Translations under genes and position numbers: made by a program
Shown: one piece after another, positions 27,501-37,158 of the stretch
Layout of the letters: each line of letters opens with the position of its first letter
Position numbering within the stretch: position 1 is the first letter of the stretch
The notes under the pieces: model-generated
The model's database searches: none
Told to the model about the DNA's origin: nothing
What the model saw: the letters and a program-made list of their open reading frames with translations, nothing else
Assembly (NCBI RefSeq): GCF_016469335.1
Contig: NZ_CP059888.1
Location: 744,001 to 808,000, forward strand
DNA: 64,000 nt
Source of the DNA: Flocculibacter collagenilyticus
GTDB taxonomy: Bacteria > Pseudomonadota > Gammaproteobacteria > Enterobacterales > Alteromonadaceae
Direction: 5' to 3'

Positions 27501-29696
27501 ATGGTATCTGTTCGTCAGTCACATGTAATGGAAAATGCATATTGCAATGCGGAGCAATGGCTTGAGCAATTAGCGGTAGATGGTGACAAACGACAACGAT
27601 TAACACGCGTTAATACCCTTGTAGAAAAATGGGCGGATAGTGAGACTCAGCTACTAAATAAAGGCCGAGAAATGGTCGATATTTTACATAGTTTGAATAT
27701 GGATGCTGACTCACTGTGTGCAGCCTTAGTATTTCCGCTATTACAAAATGAGCGGGTAACTAAAGAAACTATTAGCGAGCAACTGGGTAATGAATTAGTC
27801 AACTTACTCACTGGTGTTGAGCAAATGGATGCGATTAAATCGCTTCAAAGCCATAAAGGTACTCAGCAAACCACTACGCAAGTTGATAACCTACGTAAAA
27901 TGTTAATGGCGATGGTTGAAGATGTGCGCGCGGTGGTGATTAAGCTGGCCGAACGGGTTTGCTACCTGATTGAAGTAAAAAATGCGGATGAAGAAACCCG
28001 CGTACTAGCGGCAAAAGAGACCACCAATGTATTCGCTCCGCTTGCTAACCGTTTAGGTATTGGGCAGCTAAAGTGGGAATTGGAAGATTTATCTTTTCGA
28101 TATTTGCATCCTAAAACATACAAAGAAATTGCGGGTTTATTAGAAGAAAAGCGACTTGACCGTGAACAATATGTGGTTGACTTTGTAAGCGCAGTGGATG
28201 AAAAGCTGAAACAGCTCGGCGTTAAAGCTGAGGTCTATGGCCGACCTAAACATATTTATAGCATTTTCAAAAAGATGCGTAATAAACATTATAACTTTGA
28301 GCAGCTATATGATATTCGCGCTATACGTATAATCGCGGATTCAGTGCAAGACTGTTATGGTGCACTTGGCGTTATTCATACCGCTTACAAACATATCCCA
28401 AGTGAATTTGATGATTATATAGCTACGCCAAAAGCAAATGGCTATCAGTCAATACATACCGTTGTTTTTGGGCCTAATGGCAAGTCTGTAGAAGTTCAAA
28501 TTCGTACCCAGCAAATGCATGAAGATGCAGAATTAGGGGTAGCGGCACATTGGAAGTACAAAGAAGGTTCGTTTACCAGCAAAACAAGTGGTTACGACGA
28601 TAAAATTAATTGGCTAAGACAGCTTCTGCAATGGCAAGAAGATGTTGCTGATAGTAGTGACTTTGCTGATGAAGTGCGCAATCAAGTAATTGAAGATCGT
28701 GTCTATGTTTTTACCCCAAAAGGCGATATTTTCGATTTGCCGATTGGTTCCACACCGTTAGATTTTGCCTATTATATTCATAGCAATGTAGGGCACCGTT
28801 GCATTGGTGCCAAAGTATTTGGTCGAATTGTTCCCTTTACTTATAAGCTAAATACAGGCGACCAAGTTGAAATTCTAACCTCTAAGCAGCCAAATCCGAG
28901 TCGAGACTGGTTGAATCCTAATTCGGGCTTTATCAATTCATCTCGTGCGCGGGCAAAAGTTCATACGTGGTTTAAGTCTCAAGACAAAGATAAAAATTTA
29001 GCGGCTGGTCGTGAAATGCTGGAAGCTGAATTAACGCGTTTAGAGTTAAAGCTAAAAGACGCTTCGCAAGCGGTGAAACGTTTCAATATGAAGTCGCTAG
29101 ATGATCTCATGGCGGCTATCGGGGCTGGCGATGTGCGCCTAAATCAAGTAACGAACTACCTGCACAGTCAGTTTAAAAAGCAGCAAGATGAAGAAAGTGA
29201 AATAGATCCACGGCTTAAACACAGTCAAAAAACGAAAAAAACCGTTAAAAGCAGTGTGGTAATAGAAGGCGTTGGTAATTTACTAAGCCACATGGCGAAA
29301 TGCTGCCAACCTGTAACAGGTGATACCATTTATGGCTATATTACATTAGGGCGTGGCATTGCGATTCACCGAGATAGTTGCGAGCAATTTAAACAGTCTC
29401 AAGCTCAGCATCCTGAACGAGTTGTGGAAGCCCAATGGGGAGACGGTTACACAGGTGGTTATGAGGTTACCATTAAAGTTGTTGCGCAAGAACGTAATGG
29501 CCTGTTACGTGATGTAACCGCTATTCTTGCCAATGAAAAAATCAGTGTCAGCAGCATGAACATGCGTATTGATGATAAAAAGCAGCTCACCACTGTTGAA
29601 ATGGAACTTGAAGTACATAACACCGATGCATTTAAACGCGTTATGTCGAAACTTAAGCATGTTGAGGACGTTATAGAAGTTAAGCGCGGGCAGTAA
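27501..29696 (+). CDS. relA: GTP pyrophosphokinase RelA
   Basis: Ribosome-associated (p)ppGpp synthetase of the stringent response. 731 residues as in E. coli RelA. The N-terminal hydrolase-like domain lacks the HD metal pair (FPLLQN replaces it), so it is synthetase-only, unlike SpoT. The synthetase domain shows EVYGRPKHIYSIFKKM, YDIRAIRII, EFDDYIATPKANGYQSIHT and VEVQIRTQQMH. TGS (VFTPKGDIFDLPIGSTPLDFAYYIH), a zinc-finger/RRM region with HMAKCCQPVTGD, and a C-terminal ACT domain follow. It sits 14 bp after rlmD, likely one operon. Confidence 0.97.
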   Translation: MVSVRQSHVMENAYCNAEQWLEQLAVDGDKRQRLTRVNTLVEKWADSETQLLNKGREMVDILHSLNMDADSLCAALVFPLLQNERVTKETISEQLGNELVNLLTGVEQMDAIKSLQSHKGTQQTTTQVDNLRKMLMAMVEDVRAVVIKLAERVCYLIEVKNADEETRVLAAKETTNVFAPLANRLGIGQLKWELEDLSFRYLHPKTYKEIAGLLEEKRLDREQYVVDFVSAVDEKLKQLGVKAEVYGRPKHIYSIFKKMRNKHYNFEQLYDIRAIRIIADSVQDCYGALGVIHTAYKHIPSEFDDYIATPKANGYQSIHTVVFGPNGKSVEVQIRTQQMHEDAELGVAAHWKYKEGSFTSKTSGYDDKINWLRQLLQWQEDVADSSDFADEVRNQVIEDRVYVFTPKGDIFDLPIGSTPLDFAYYIHSNVGHRCIGAKVFGRIVPFTYKLNTGDQVEILTSKQPNPSRDWLNPNSGFINSSRARAKVHTWFKSQDKDKNLAAGREMLEAELTRLELKLKDASQAVKRFNMKSLDDLMAAIGAGDVRLNQVTNYLHSQFKKQQDEESEIDPRLKHSQKTKKTVKSSVVIEGVGNLLSHMAKCCQPVTGDTIYGYITLGRGIAIHRDSCEQFKQSQAQHPERVVEAQWGDGYTGGYEVTIKVVAQERNGLLRDVTAILANEKISVSSMNMRIDDKKQLTTVEMELEVHNTDAFKRVMSKLKHVEDVIEVKRGQ

Positions 29697-29813
29697 AGTG
29701 CTGTGAGGTGTCAGAATAATACCTTCAATAATATTGGCGACTTTATCAATACAGACTAGCTTTAAATAATATTGATTGGTAAAGCAATACTTCCCAATGT
29801 TGAAGGAATAAGC

Positions 29814-30578
29814 ATGCCTGAGCCGTCTCATCAAACTGAATTACACTGTAGTCAATGTAGAAAGTCTATGGCCTTAAATTTCGACTTTACGATGGCATTT
29901 CAACCTTTGGTTGACTTAGCCCGTCAGCGTATTTGGGGTTATGAGGCTTTGGTTAGAGGCGTCAATAATGAGTCCGCCTATAGCGTTATACAACAAGTTA
30001 ATGATGAAAATCGCTATTACTTTGATCAACAATGTCGAGTAAAGGCCATTGAATTGGCGTCCAAGTTACAAATACCTTCTTTTGTGAGTATAAATTTTTT
30101 ACCGAATGCTGTTTATCGGCCAGAGCTTTGCATCCGAACCACCTTAGCCGCAGCCAAAGAGCATAACTTTCCTACGGAACGTATTATGTTTGAGTTTACC
30201 GAAGTTGAGCAAATTTTGGACGCTGAACACTTGAAAAATATTATTAGTTACTACAAGGAAATGGGATTTTGCACTGCGACAGATGATTTTGGTGCAGGCT
30301 ACTCAGGATTGAATTTATTAGCTGAATTTCAAACCGACGTTATTAAATTAGATATGCATTTAATACGCAACATTGATAAATGTTCAACGCGACAAAAAAT
30401 CATTAAAAATATGATGCTATTAAGCAAAGACTTAAATATCACAATACTTGCAGAAGGCGTTGAAACTGCGCCAGAGGTGGATACCCTGCGCGAATTAGGC
30501 ATTGAACTAATGCAGGGATATTATTTTGCGAAACCCATTTTTGAACAACTACCAGAAGTTGACTTTTCTCGCTTTTAA
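29814..30578 (+). CDS. EAL-domain cyclic di-GMP phosphodiesterase
   Basis: 254 residues from ATG 29814, chosen because AAGGA lies 7 bases upstream; an earlier in-frame start at 29772 has none. The product is a single EAL domain after a short N-terminus with a CxxC pair (LHCSQCRKS). Catalytic motifs are present: EALVRG, SINFLPNA, FEFTEVEQI, TDDFGAGYSGLNLL, VIKLDMHLI, AEGVET, and QGYYFAKP. So hydrolysis of c-di-GMP to pGpG is expected. No sensor or membrane part is present. It follows relA by 117 bp in the same direction and could be read through from it. Confidence 0.88.
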   Translation: MPEPSHQTELHCSQCRKSMALNFDFTMAFQPLVDLARQRIWGYEALVRGVNNESAYSVIQQVNDENRYYFDQQCRVKAIELASKLQIPSFVSINFLPNAVYRPELCIRTTLAAAKEHNFPTERIMFEFTEVEQILDAEHLKNIISYYKEMGFCTATDDFGAGYSGLNLLAEFQTDVIKLDMHLIRNIDKCSTRQKIIKNMMLLSKDLNITILAEGVETAPEVDTLRELGIELMQGYYFAKPIFEQLPEVDFSRF

Positions 30579-30649
30579 CGGTTATTACCGAGCTAAAATA
30601 TAATCTACTACACTTAGCCTATGCACCCTAACTGTGAAAGGCAGTCAAT

Positions 30650-31630
30650 ATGGATATTGCTGTAGATGATCGCCGTGATGGCTATGACGAGTACTTTTTA
30701 AGTAACAATACCCCAATAACCTTCCCACGTATTAGCCTTGCGCTGGCGGGAGACGTACTGCATCCACCAGAGCTACCCGATGATGAAACGGTTATTCCCT
30801 ATATTCACTACTCAATTGTTATGAGCAAAAGCACCAAGCAGGCGTTATATTCTGCGGCAAATGTTGATAATAACGCGCAAGTAACGATTTCGGGGAGTGC
30901 GGGCCGAAGGTGGTTTGTTGACAGCCGAATAGGTAAACAAAATCAAATTGTTAATGATGCGTACGTAGGCACGCCTTGGGATAGGGGGCATTTAACACGG
31001 CGTACAGCTGTAACATGGGGAGACTACGATACAGCATTAGCGGCAAGTAACGATAGCTGCTCGTATGCCAATGCAAGTATGCAGCATAAACGCTTTAATG
31101 AGGATGAGTGGCGTTTGCCGGAAAAAGCCATTGCAGACTTTCAATTAGCAAAACATGGCAAATTGATAGTGATGACAGGGCCCATTTTTACAACCTGTGA
31201 TCGTTATTATGCAAAGCGTATTGATTGGGAGCCTGTGCGTATACCATCTGGGTTTTGGAAAACCGTAAGTTATCTTGATAATCAAACCGAACAGTTAGTA
31301 ACGGCTGCGTATATTCTCTTTCAAGACATTGACACACTTAAAACTAAAAAAGGAAAGCAGCGTATTCAGTTACGTTTTTTCCGTGTGACCACAACCGAGC
31401 TGCAACTTTGGACAGGCTTAGAATTTGATCACAAAATGTTTGATAGCAACCCGCTAAAATTTTACTCAGGGCCTGAAGCCGTAAGAATAACCTCGTTAAA
31501 AGAAATGTCTGATGAAAGTGAAGCGATTCTTGCGGCAGGTATCGTTGATCAGCGCGCCATTCACGAAGCGCGTAAGAAAATGGCGCTTTCTTCGCTCTAC
31601 GACTTAATTGATGAACTAAGCTGGTTTTAA
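30650..31630 (+). CDS. DNA/RNA non-specific endonuclease (NUC1 family)
   Basis: 326 residues. The His-Me-finger catalytic motif DRGHL (Asp111-His114) is clear, followed by an Asn-containing helix (SYANASMQHKRFNEDEW) that supplies the metal ligand, and by LIVMTGPIFT, all typical of the Serratia-nuclease/EndoG family. There is no N-terminal signal peptide (MDIAVDDRRDGYDEYFL), unlike most secreted members, so localisation is uncertain. No immunity-protein-like gene is next to it. AAAGGCAG precedes the ATG. Cleavage of DNA and RNA without sequence preference is the family activity; the biological role is not known. Confidence 0.85.
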   Translation: MDIAVDDRRDGYDEYFLSNNTPITFPRISLALAGDVLHPPELPDDETVIPYIHYSIVMSKSTKQALYSAANVDNNAQVTISGSAGRRWFVDSRIGKQNQIVNDAYVGTPWDRGHLTRRTAVTWGDYDTALAASNDSCSYANASMQHKRFNEDEWRLPEKAIADFQLAKHGKLIVMTGPIFTTCDRYYAKRIDWEPVRIPSGFWKTVSYLDNQTEQLVTAAYILFQDIDTLKTKKGKQRIQLRFFRVTTTELQLWTGLEFDHKMFDSNPLKFYSGPEAVRITSLKEMSDESEAILAAGIVDQRAIHEARKKMALSSLYDLIDELSWF

Positions 31631-31976
31631 ATTTATAAAAAACTTATAAAAATAAGTCGATTGCAGGAAATATTTAATTTTTATACTACAGTTAATATCA
31701 GTTCGGAATTTATCGGTAAACGTGTGGTTTATTATATAAGTCAGCGCTTTATTCCGAATAAAGTCCTCAATAGGCACGTTTAAAGCACAATGCAATATTC
31801 ATATGGCTGGGTTATTTAACTTAGTTGTGTGATTTAGTTTCGGGTTGTATTTGGGGCAATCCATTTGTGGCTTGGACTGGTGTTTTAACACAGAGTAAGT
31901 CTTTGAAATACATTAAAGATTTTTCGTCTTAGGCCGATAATGCACTAAGTGTATGAATTATTAGGAAGGTAGCTTA
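31631..31976. other. Intergenic region upstream of the chemoreceptor gene
   Basis: About 345 bp. The only recognised element is a sigma-28 promoter at 31914-31940. The rest is AT-rich with no convincing reading frame and no clear terminator for the endonuclease gene. Confidence 0.6.
31914..31940 (+). promoter_or_regulatory. Sigma-28 (FliA) promoter of the chemoreceptor gene
   Basis: TAAAGATT (31914-31921), an 11-base spacer, then GCCGATAA (31933-31940). The FliA consensus is TAAAGTTT-N11-GCCGATAA; 15 of 16 specified bases match. Transcription should start near 31948, about 30 bases before ATG 31977. This puts the receptor in the late flagellar/chemotaxis regulon. Confidence 0.88.
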
Positions 31977-33863
31977 ATGAAACTACTGCGTGAAATTAGC
32001 ATTCAAAACCGCCTCAGGTTGAATGGCATATTGATAATAGCAGGTATGATCGCCTTACTTGGTTTGATGTTTTATAACTTAAAGCATGAAATAAACTTAG
32101 GGCAAGCGGCTAAACATATAGAACAGTTTAACAGTGAAATGTTAACGCTTAGGCGCAATGAAAAAGACTTTCTTGCACGTAAAGACTTAAAGTATCACGA
32201 TTCATTTAATAAGAACTTTAAGACGCTACAAGCTGATATCGCTAAAGTTACGAAGGAACTAGATAACGTTGGGCTTGATGCTTCCGAGCTAGAAAAATTC
32301 GGAAAAGTGGTGCAAAACTATGCTAATAAATTTAACCAGCTAGTAGAAATGCAAAAAACAATCGGCCTGCACTCTAAAGATGGCTTGTATGGTGACCTAC
32401 GTGGCGCTGTTCACAACGTAGAAGATTTATTAAAGCAACGAGAAAGCTATAAATTACTGGCCAACATGTTGCAGTTACGTCGTAATGAAAAAGACTTTAT
32501 GCTACGTAATGACACTAAGTACTTAGATAAATTTGATTCTAACCTTGCCAAGTTTGACCAAAGCATTAAAGAAGAAGGTTTCGACAGTGCGTTTGCCACT
32601 CAGCTTACCAACAACCTTAGTGAATACCGCACTAAGTTTAATGCATTAGTGCAAGCGCAAATAGCCATCGGGCTAGATCATAAAAGTGGTTTACTGGGTG
32701 AAATGCGACAAACTATTCATCAGTCTGAAAAAGCACTTGATGCATTAGTTACCGATGCTGACGAAAGCATCACAGCAGCCGAAGAACGAGCCATGTTTAT
32801 TGCAACGGTTCTGTTTTTAATTATTGTGATTATTCTGGTAGCAATGATTATTTTAACGAGCCAAAGCATTGTAGGGCCAACGACAAAAGTACAAGAAACG
32901 ATTGAAGAAGTACGTAAAAATAACGACTTAACCTTAAGAATTAAGAAAGAAGGTAGTGACGAGCTGACCGCAATGAGTGACGACTTCAATTCATTGATGA
33001 ACGATTTCCAAGACTTAATTCACAATGTGATTGGTGCACTTTATACATTAGATAGTGCAACAACCTCGTTGTCACAAAATGTAACGTCTACCAGCGATGG
33101 TATGATACAACAGCAAATGGAAAGTGACCTAGTAGCGACGGCTGCCACCGAAATGCAAGCAAGCATTGAAGAAGTAGCAGCCAATACGACTTTAGCTGCG
33201 CAGAAGGCGGAATCTACGGCTGAAAATGCCGAAAAAGGGAAAGTTGTTGTAAATAGTACGGTAGCTCATATTAACCGCTTATCTGAACGCTTAAGTGCAG
33301 CTTCTGAAGTGGTAGCGCAATTAGAATCAGACAGTCAAACGATAGGTTCGGTGCTTGATGTAATACGCGGTATTGCAGAACAAACTAACTTATTAGCATT
33401 GAATGCAGCCATTGAGGCAGCGCGAGCGGGCGAGCAAGGTAGAGGCTTCGCAGTTGTTGCAGACGAAGTAAGAAACTTAGCAATGCGCACGCAACAGTCG
33501 ACTCAAGAAATAGAAAGTATTATTGCTAACTTGCAGTCACGCACCACAGAAATTGTTGGCGTAATGACAACGTGCCGTGATGAAGGGCTAGAAAGTGCTG
33601 AGCAAGCGAAGAGCGCGGGTGATGTATTGAATCATATCACTGAAGATGTGAATAACATTATGGATATGAACACCCAAATTGCGACAGCCATTGACGAGCA
33701 AAGCTCGGTAGCCGCAGAAGTGAATCAAAACGTGGTTAAAATTCGTGACATTGCGGAAATGGTTAACGAAACGACTAAGCAAAATGCACAAACCAGTGAA
33801 GAAGTATCAGAACAAGCCACAGTACTGCATAAGTTAGTGGAACAGTTTAAAGTAAATAGTTAA
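31977..33863 (+). CDS. Methyl-accepting chemotaxis protein with HBM-type sensor domain
   Basis: 628 residues. TM1 is at about 14-34, a periplasmic helical domain at 40-270, TM2 at 272-294, HAMP at about 298-350, and the signalling domain to the end with the hairpin-tip motif [37 protein letters not shown] (given in part). The sensor part has two copies of LRRNEKDFL followed by 'R-D/N-K-Y', as in helical bimodular (HBM) domains such as McpS, which bind small organic acids. The ligand here is unknown. A sigma-28 promoter precedes the gene and AGGAAGG its ATG. It is monocistronic: a strong terminator follows. Confidence 0.93.
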   Translation: MKLLREISIQNRLRLNGILIIAGMIALLGLMFYNLKHEINLGQAAKHIEQFNSEMLTLRRNEKDFLARKDLKYHDSFNKNFKTLQADIAKVTKELDNVGLDASELEKFGKVVQNYANKFNQLVEMQKTIGLHSKDGLYGDLRGAVHNVEDLLKQRESYKLLANMLQLRRNEKDFMLRNDTKYLDKFDSNLAKFDQSIKEEGFDSAFATQLTNNLSEYRTKFNALVQAQIAIGLDHKSGLLGEMRQTIHQSEKALDALVTDADESITAAEERAMFIATVLFLIIVIILVAMIILTSQSIVGPTTKVQETIEEVRKNNDLTLRIKKEGSDELTAMSDDFNSLMNDFQDLIHNVIGALYTLDSATTSLSQNVTSTSDGMIQQQMESDLVATAATEMQASIEEVAANTTLAAQKAESTAENAEKGKVVVNSTVAHINRLSERLSAASEVVAQLESDSQTIGSVLDVIRGIAEQTNLLALNAAIEAARAGEQGRGFAVVADEVRNLAMRTQQSTQEIESIIANLQSRTTEIVGVMTTCRDEGLESAEQAKSAGDVLNHITEDVNNIMDMNTQIATAIDEQSSVAAEVNQNVVKIRDIAEMVNETTKQNAQTSEEVSEQATVLHKLVEQFKVNS

Positions 33864-33895
33864 TACGGCTACAAGTCGAATATCACACTATAGTC

Positions 33896-33928
33896 AAAAG
33901 CCAGCTTTTTATAGCTGGCTTTTGTTTT
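33896..33928 (+). terminator. Intrinsic terminator of the chemoreceptor gene
   Basis: AAAAGCCAGCT (33896-33906) pairs with AGCTGGCTTTT (33913-33923), followed by GTTTTT. It lies between convergent genes and could serve the minus-strand DUF971 gene in reverse as well. Confidence 0.9.
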
Positions 33929-33939
33929 TGTGTTTAGTG

Positions 33940-34362
33940 CTAATGTGAAGGTGGCTTTGTTGAAATAACCTGCTCGTGACTTACTTTTACCTGCTTCAGT
34001 TTTTCAGCGACTTTGTGTTTGTATTCAGACCAAAGCGTTTCATGATTTTCAGCGAGTTCTGCTAAATAGCGCCAGCTGTAAATACCAGAGTCATGGCCGT
34101 CATCAAACATTAATTTAACCGCGTAATTACCAACATATACAAGTGCATCAATAGCAACATGCTGTTTATTCATCACTAGCTTGTGCTCGGTAGCACCATG
34201 CCCACGCACCTCAGCCGAAGGAGAGTGCACCCGTAAAAACTCTGCCGTTAAGTTTACAACCTCATGATTAATATAAATATCAAGGGTTTTGCTAACTTGG
34301 TGGTAATGTAACTTAGTAATGGGGGGAAGTTGCGTTGATGTGGGCGTAGATGAAGACGTCAT
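33940..34362 (-). CDS. DUF971 domain protein
   Basis: 140 residues, one DUF971 domain (about 15-115): LHYHQVSKTLDIYI, then FLRVHSPSAEVRGHG, and YAVKLMFDDGHDSGIYSWRYLAELA. The domain is also the N-terminal part of gamma-butyrobetaine hydroxylases, and stand-alone copies are commonly found beside hslVU in Gammaproteobacteria. Here it is downstream of hslU by 75 bp on the same strand. Function unknown; a role in iron-sulfur cluster handling has been suggested for the fold. No metal-binding residues can be assigned from this sequence alone. Confidence 0.85.
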   Translation of the reverse strand: MTSSSTPTSTQLPPITKLHYHQVSKTLDIYINHEVVNLTAEFLRVHSPSAEVRGHGATEHKLVMNKQHVAIDALVYVGNYAVKLMFDDGHDSGIYSWRYLAELAENHETLWSEYKHKVAEKLKQVKVSHEQVISTKPPSH

Positions 34363-34437
34363 TATTGGCCGCCAAAATGATTACTAGTAGGTGATAAAAG
34401 GCGGTCAACTGTATAAGTAAACCGCCTGGTGAATGAG

Positions 34438-35766
34438 TTATAAAATGAAGCGACTTAAATCTTCATCTTCTATTAGCTCGCCTAGGTATTTTTCAACATA
34501 AGCTTCGTCAATAGTGATAGATTCGCCTGACTTGTCAGACGCGTCGAATGATAGCTCTTCCATCAATTTTTCAAGCACAGTGTGTAAACGACGTGCACCA
34601 ATGTTTTCGGTTTTCTCGTTTACGTGCCAAGCTGAACTCGCAATACGCTCAATACCAGACTGATCAAAATTAATGTCTAATCCTTCTGTTGCCATTAGTG
34701 CTTTGTACTGTTCAGTTAGCGAGGCATTTGGCTCGGTTAAAATACGCTCAAAGTCATTTGTGCTTAGCGCTTGTAACTCTACACGAATTGGTAAACGGCC
34801 TTGAAGTTCAGGTATTAAGTCAGATGGCTTTGACATTTGAAATGCACCAGATGCGATAAACAAGATGTGATCCGTTTTCACCATGCCGTGCTTAGTGGTA
34901 ACAGTAGAGCCTTCTACTAGTGGTAGTAGGTCGCGCTGTACGCCTTCGCGAGAAACGTCTGGACCTGAGCTTTCACCGCGCTTACAAATTTTATCGATTT
35001 CATCAATAAACACGATGCCGTTTTGCTCAACCATGTCGATTGCTTTTTCTTTAAGATCTTCTTGGTTAACCATTTTTGCCGCTTCTTCTTCAGTGGCGAG
35101 TTTAATCGCTTCACTAATTTTCATTTTACGGCTTTTGGTTTTTTCTGTGCCCAAGTTTTGGAACATGCTTTGTAATTGATTCGTCATGTCTTCCATGCCT
35201 GGAGGTGCCATAAACTCCACACTCATTTGTGGTGCAGCTAAATCAATTTCAATTTCTTTGTCATCAAGCTTGCCTTCGCGTAGCTTCTTACGAAAAGCTT
35301 GACGCGTGCTGGTGTTTTCAGGCTCTTGCTCTTCACCCCAATTGCTTTTTGCTGGTGGTAATAACACGTCTAAAATACGTTCTTCAGCAGCTTCTTCTGC
35401 ACGAAAACGTACTTTTTCCACTTCTTGTTCACGTGTCATTTTAATCGAGATGTCGGCCAAGTCGCGGATAATAGTCTCAACTTCTTTACCTACATAACCA
35501 ACTTCAGTGAACTTGGTGGCTTCAACTTTGATAAACGGTGCGTTAGCCAGTTTTGCTAAACGGCGCGCAATTTCTGTTTTACCTACACCTGTAGGGCCAA
35601 TCATAAGAATATTTTTGGGTGTAACTTCTACACGCAAGTTTTCTTCTAACTGCATTCTGCGCCAGCGATTACGTAATGCAATGGCAACTGCGCGCTTTGC
35701 TGAGTCTTGTCCGATAATATGGCTATCTAATTCATGAACAATTTCACGAGGGGTCATTGCTGACAT
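34438..35766 (-). CDS. hslU: ATP-dependent protease ATPase subunit HslU
   Basis: AAA+ unfoldase that feeds substrates to HslV. 442 residues, almost colinear with E. coli HslU. Walker A is GPTGVGKT (57-64), Walker B is VFIDEIDKI, and the family C-terminus EDLSRFIL, which inserts into HslV to activate it, is intact. The I-domain (about 110-240) contains [18 protein letters not shown]. It starts 14 bp after hslV, so the two are an operon controlled by the heat-shock promoter upstream of hslV. Confidence 0.98.
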   Translation of the reverse strand: MSAMTPREIVHELDSHIIGQDSAKRAVAIALRNRWRRMQLEENLRVEVTPKNILMIGPTGVGKTEIARRLAKLANAPFIKVEATKFTEVGYVGKEVETIIRDLADISIKMTREQEVEKVRFRAEEAAEERILDVLLPPAKSNWGEEQEPENTSTRQAFRKKLREGKLDDKEIEIDLAAPQMSVEFMAPPGMEDMTNQLQSMFQNLGTEKTKSRKMKISEAIKLATEEEAAKMVNQEDLKEKAIDMVEQNGIVFIDEIDKICKRGESSGPDVSREGVQRDLLPLVEGSTVTTKHGMVKTDHILFIASGAFQMSKPSDLIPELQGRLPIRVELQALSTNDFERILTEPNASLTEQYKALMATEGLDINFDQSGIERIASSAWHVNEKTENIGARRLHTVLEKLMEELSFDASDKSGESITIDEAYVEKYLGELIEDEDLSRFIL

Positions 35767-35780
35767 AATGATATCCTGTG

Positions 35781-36299
35781 TTATAAAACTTCGAGAGTTT
35801 GGAAATTATTAGTATATACGCAGATGTCACCAGCAATTTTTAAGCTTTTTTCTACGATTTCACTTGCAGGTAACTCTGTGTTTTCAAGAAGGGCAGTTGC
35901 TGCGGCTTGTGCGAAAGAGCCGCCACTACCTATGGCAATAAGGTCATTTTCTGGTTGGATAACGTCGCCGTTGCCAGAAATAACAAACGATGCGGTGTGG
36001 TCGGCCACGGCGAGCAATGCTTCTAATTTGCGTAATGCTCGGTCTGAGCGCCATTCTTTTGCTAATTCTACTGCTGCTTTGGTCAAGTGACCTTGATGCA
36101 TTTCAAGCTTGCTTTCAAACTTTTCAAACAAGGTAAATGCGTCGGCAGTACCGCCAGCAAAACCAGCTAGTACTTTACCGTTATATAATCGACGTACTTT
36201 TTTGGCATTACCTTTCATTATGGTATTACCTAAAGAAACTTGGCCATCACCGCCTATCGCGACTTGGTCATCACGTCTTACTGAAACAATTGTGGTCAC
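35781..36299 (-). CDS. hslV: ATP-dependent protease peptidase subunit HslV
   Basis: Proteasome-like threonine peptidase of the HslVU complex. 172 residues. GTG start at 36299 with GGAG 7 bases before it; the catalytic Thr is residue 2 (MTTIVSVRR), exposed after Met removal. [22 protein letters not shown] and [15 protein letters not shown] are conserved. It is the first gene of hslVU, with a sigma-32 promoter just upstream that overlaps the end of the FtsN-like gene. Confidence 0.98.
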   Translation of the reverse strand: MTTIVSVRRDDQVAIGGDGQVSLGNTIMKGNAKKVRRLYNGKVLAGFAGGTADAFTLFEKFESKLEMHQGHLTKAAVELAKEWRSDRALRKLEALLAVADHTASFVISGNGDVIQPENDLIAIGSGGSFAQAAATALLENTELPASEIVEKSLKIAGDICVYTNNFQTLEVL

Positions 36300-36338
36300 T
36301 GCTTATCTCCGCGACTTATCTTAAACGAATAAGCAACT

Positions 36339-36366
36339 ATGTGGGTTCAGTTAGCCGATTTTCAAG
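36339..36366 (-). promoter_or_regulatory. Sigma-32 heat-shock promoter of hslVU
   Basis: On the minus strand CTTGAAA (36366-36360), a 14-base spacer, then CCCACAT (36345-36339). This agrees with the sigma-32 consensus CTTGAAA-N(13-15)-CCCCATnT at nearly all positions. The -35 element includes the stop codon of the FtsN-like gene. Transcription should begin about 33 bases before the hslV GTG. Confidence 0.85.
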
Positions 36367-36910
36367 TCCAGAGCCATATTTCGCAGTTGTTTATGTTTTG
36401 TTTTCGTAAACGGTTGCGATCGCGCTCTGCTGTTCGTTTAGACTCGTATGGGCCTAGAATGACGCGATAATAACTACCTGTTTTTCTAATTTGAGATTCT
36501 AAGCCGGTAAAAGCAATACGGGCTTTTAATGTTTCCGCTTTTTGTTCGGTTTTAAATGATGCGCATTGCATGAGGTAAGGGCCGCGCTTTTTCAGTTTTT
36601 GAATTTCTACCGGTACTTCTTTCTTTTCAAGTTCGCGATAAAATGTATTTTCATCTTCTTGTAAAACGGGTAACGCATCCTTATCTGTATGAGCAACTGG
36701 GGCCGCTGGTTTAGGTTTAACCACAGTTGTGGGGGCATTGTTATTAGGTTGCTTTTCAGCTGCGCCATTTATTGACCATAAAAAATAACCAAAACCGCCA
36801 GCAATAACACTAACAATGATGATGGCCGCAATGGGAAGAGGTGCTTTTTGTGGTGCTTGTGCCTTCTTTTTACGAGGTTTAGCTTTGTTTACGTAATCTG
36901 GGTGAGCCAT
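36362..36910 (-). CDS. ftsN: Cell division protein FtsN-like (SPOR domain)
   Basis: 182 residues. A short basic cytoplasmic tail with the FtsN-like DYV motif (MAHPDYVNKAKPRKKK), a membrane helix (about 27-46), a Pro-rich linker, and a C-terminal SPOR domain (about 105-182: GPYLMQCASFKTEQKAE, YYRVILGPYESKRTAERDRNRL) that binds denuded septal peptidoglycan. Location directly before hslVU and beside priA/rpmE equals that of ftsN in E. coli. It is much shorter than E. coli FtsN (319), mostly in the linker, though LQEDENTFYRELEKKEV could be the essential FtsN segment. Another SPOR protein would be the alternative. Confidence 0.78.
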   Translation of the reverse strand: MAHPDYVNKAKPRKKKAQAPQKAPLPIAAIIIVSVIAGGFGYFLWSINGAAEKQPNNNAPTTVVKPKPAAPVAHTDKDALPVLQEDENTFYRELEKKEVPVEIQKLKKRGPYLMQCASFKTEQKAETLKARIAFTGLESQIRKTGSYYRVILGPYESKRTAERDRNRLRKQNINNCEIWLWT

Positions 36911-37158
36911 TCTACAATTACACTCTATATGCTTGGAGATTTAAATTTACTGTGAGTAGCGCTTAAGGCGCTGAGCTTGTAATCCATAACAGCTTTTTCT
37001 TATTCACTTTCTTCTTATTAATTAACTTTATTTTTAATGGATAAGTAGACCAATTTCGGCGCTAATGTCAATAATACTAAACGCGAAACGGACCGGCGAT
37101 TTTACCTGACTTGAACACAGAATGCATGCGTAAAGTATGACATTGCGCTGGAGGCGTG

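Noticed and set aside
34399-34427. AGGCGGT/ACCGCCT inverted repeat between hslU and the DUF971 gene
   Set aside because: A 7-bp stem with a 15-base loop and no U-run is too weak to call a terminator.
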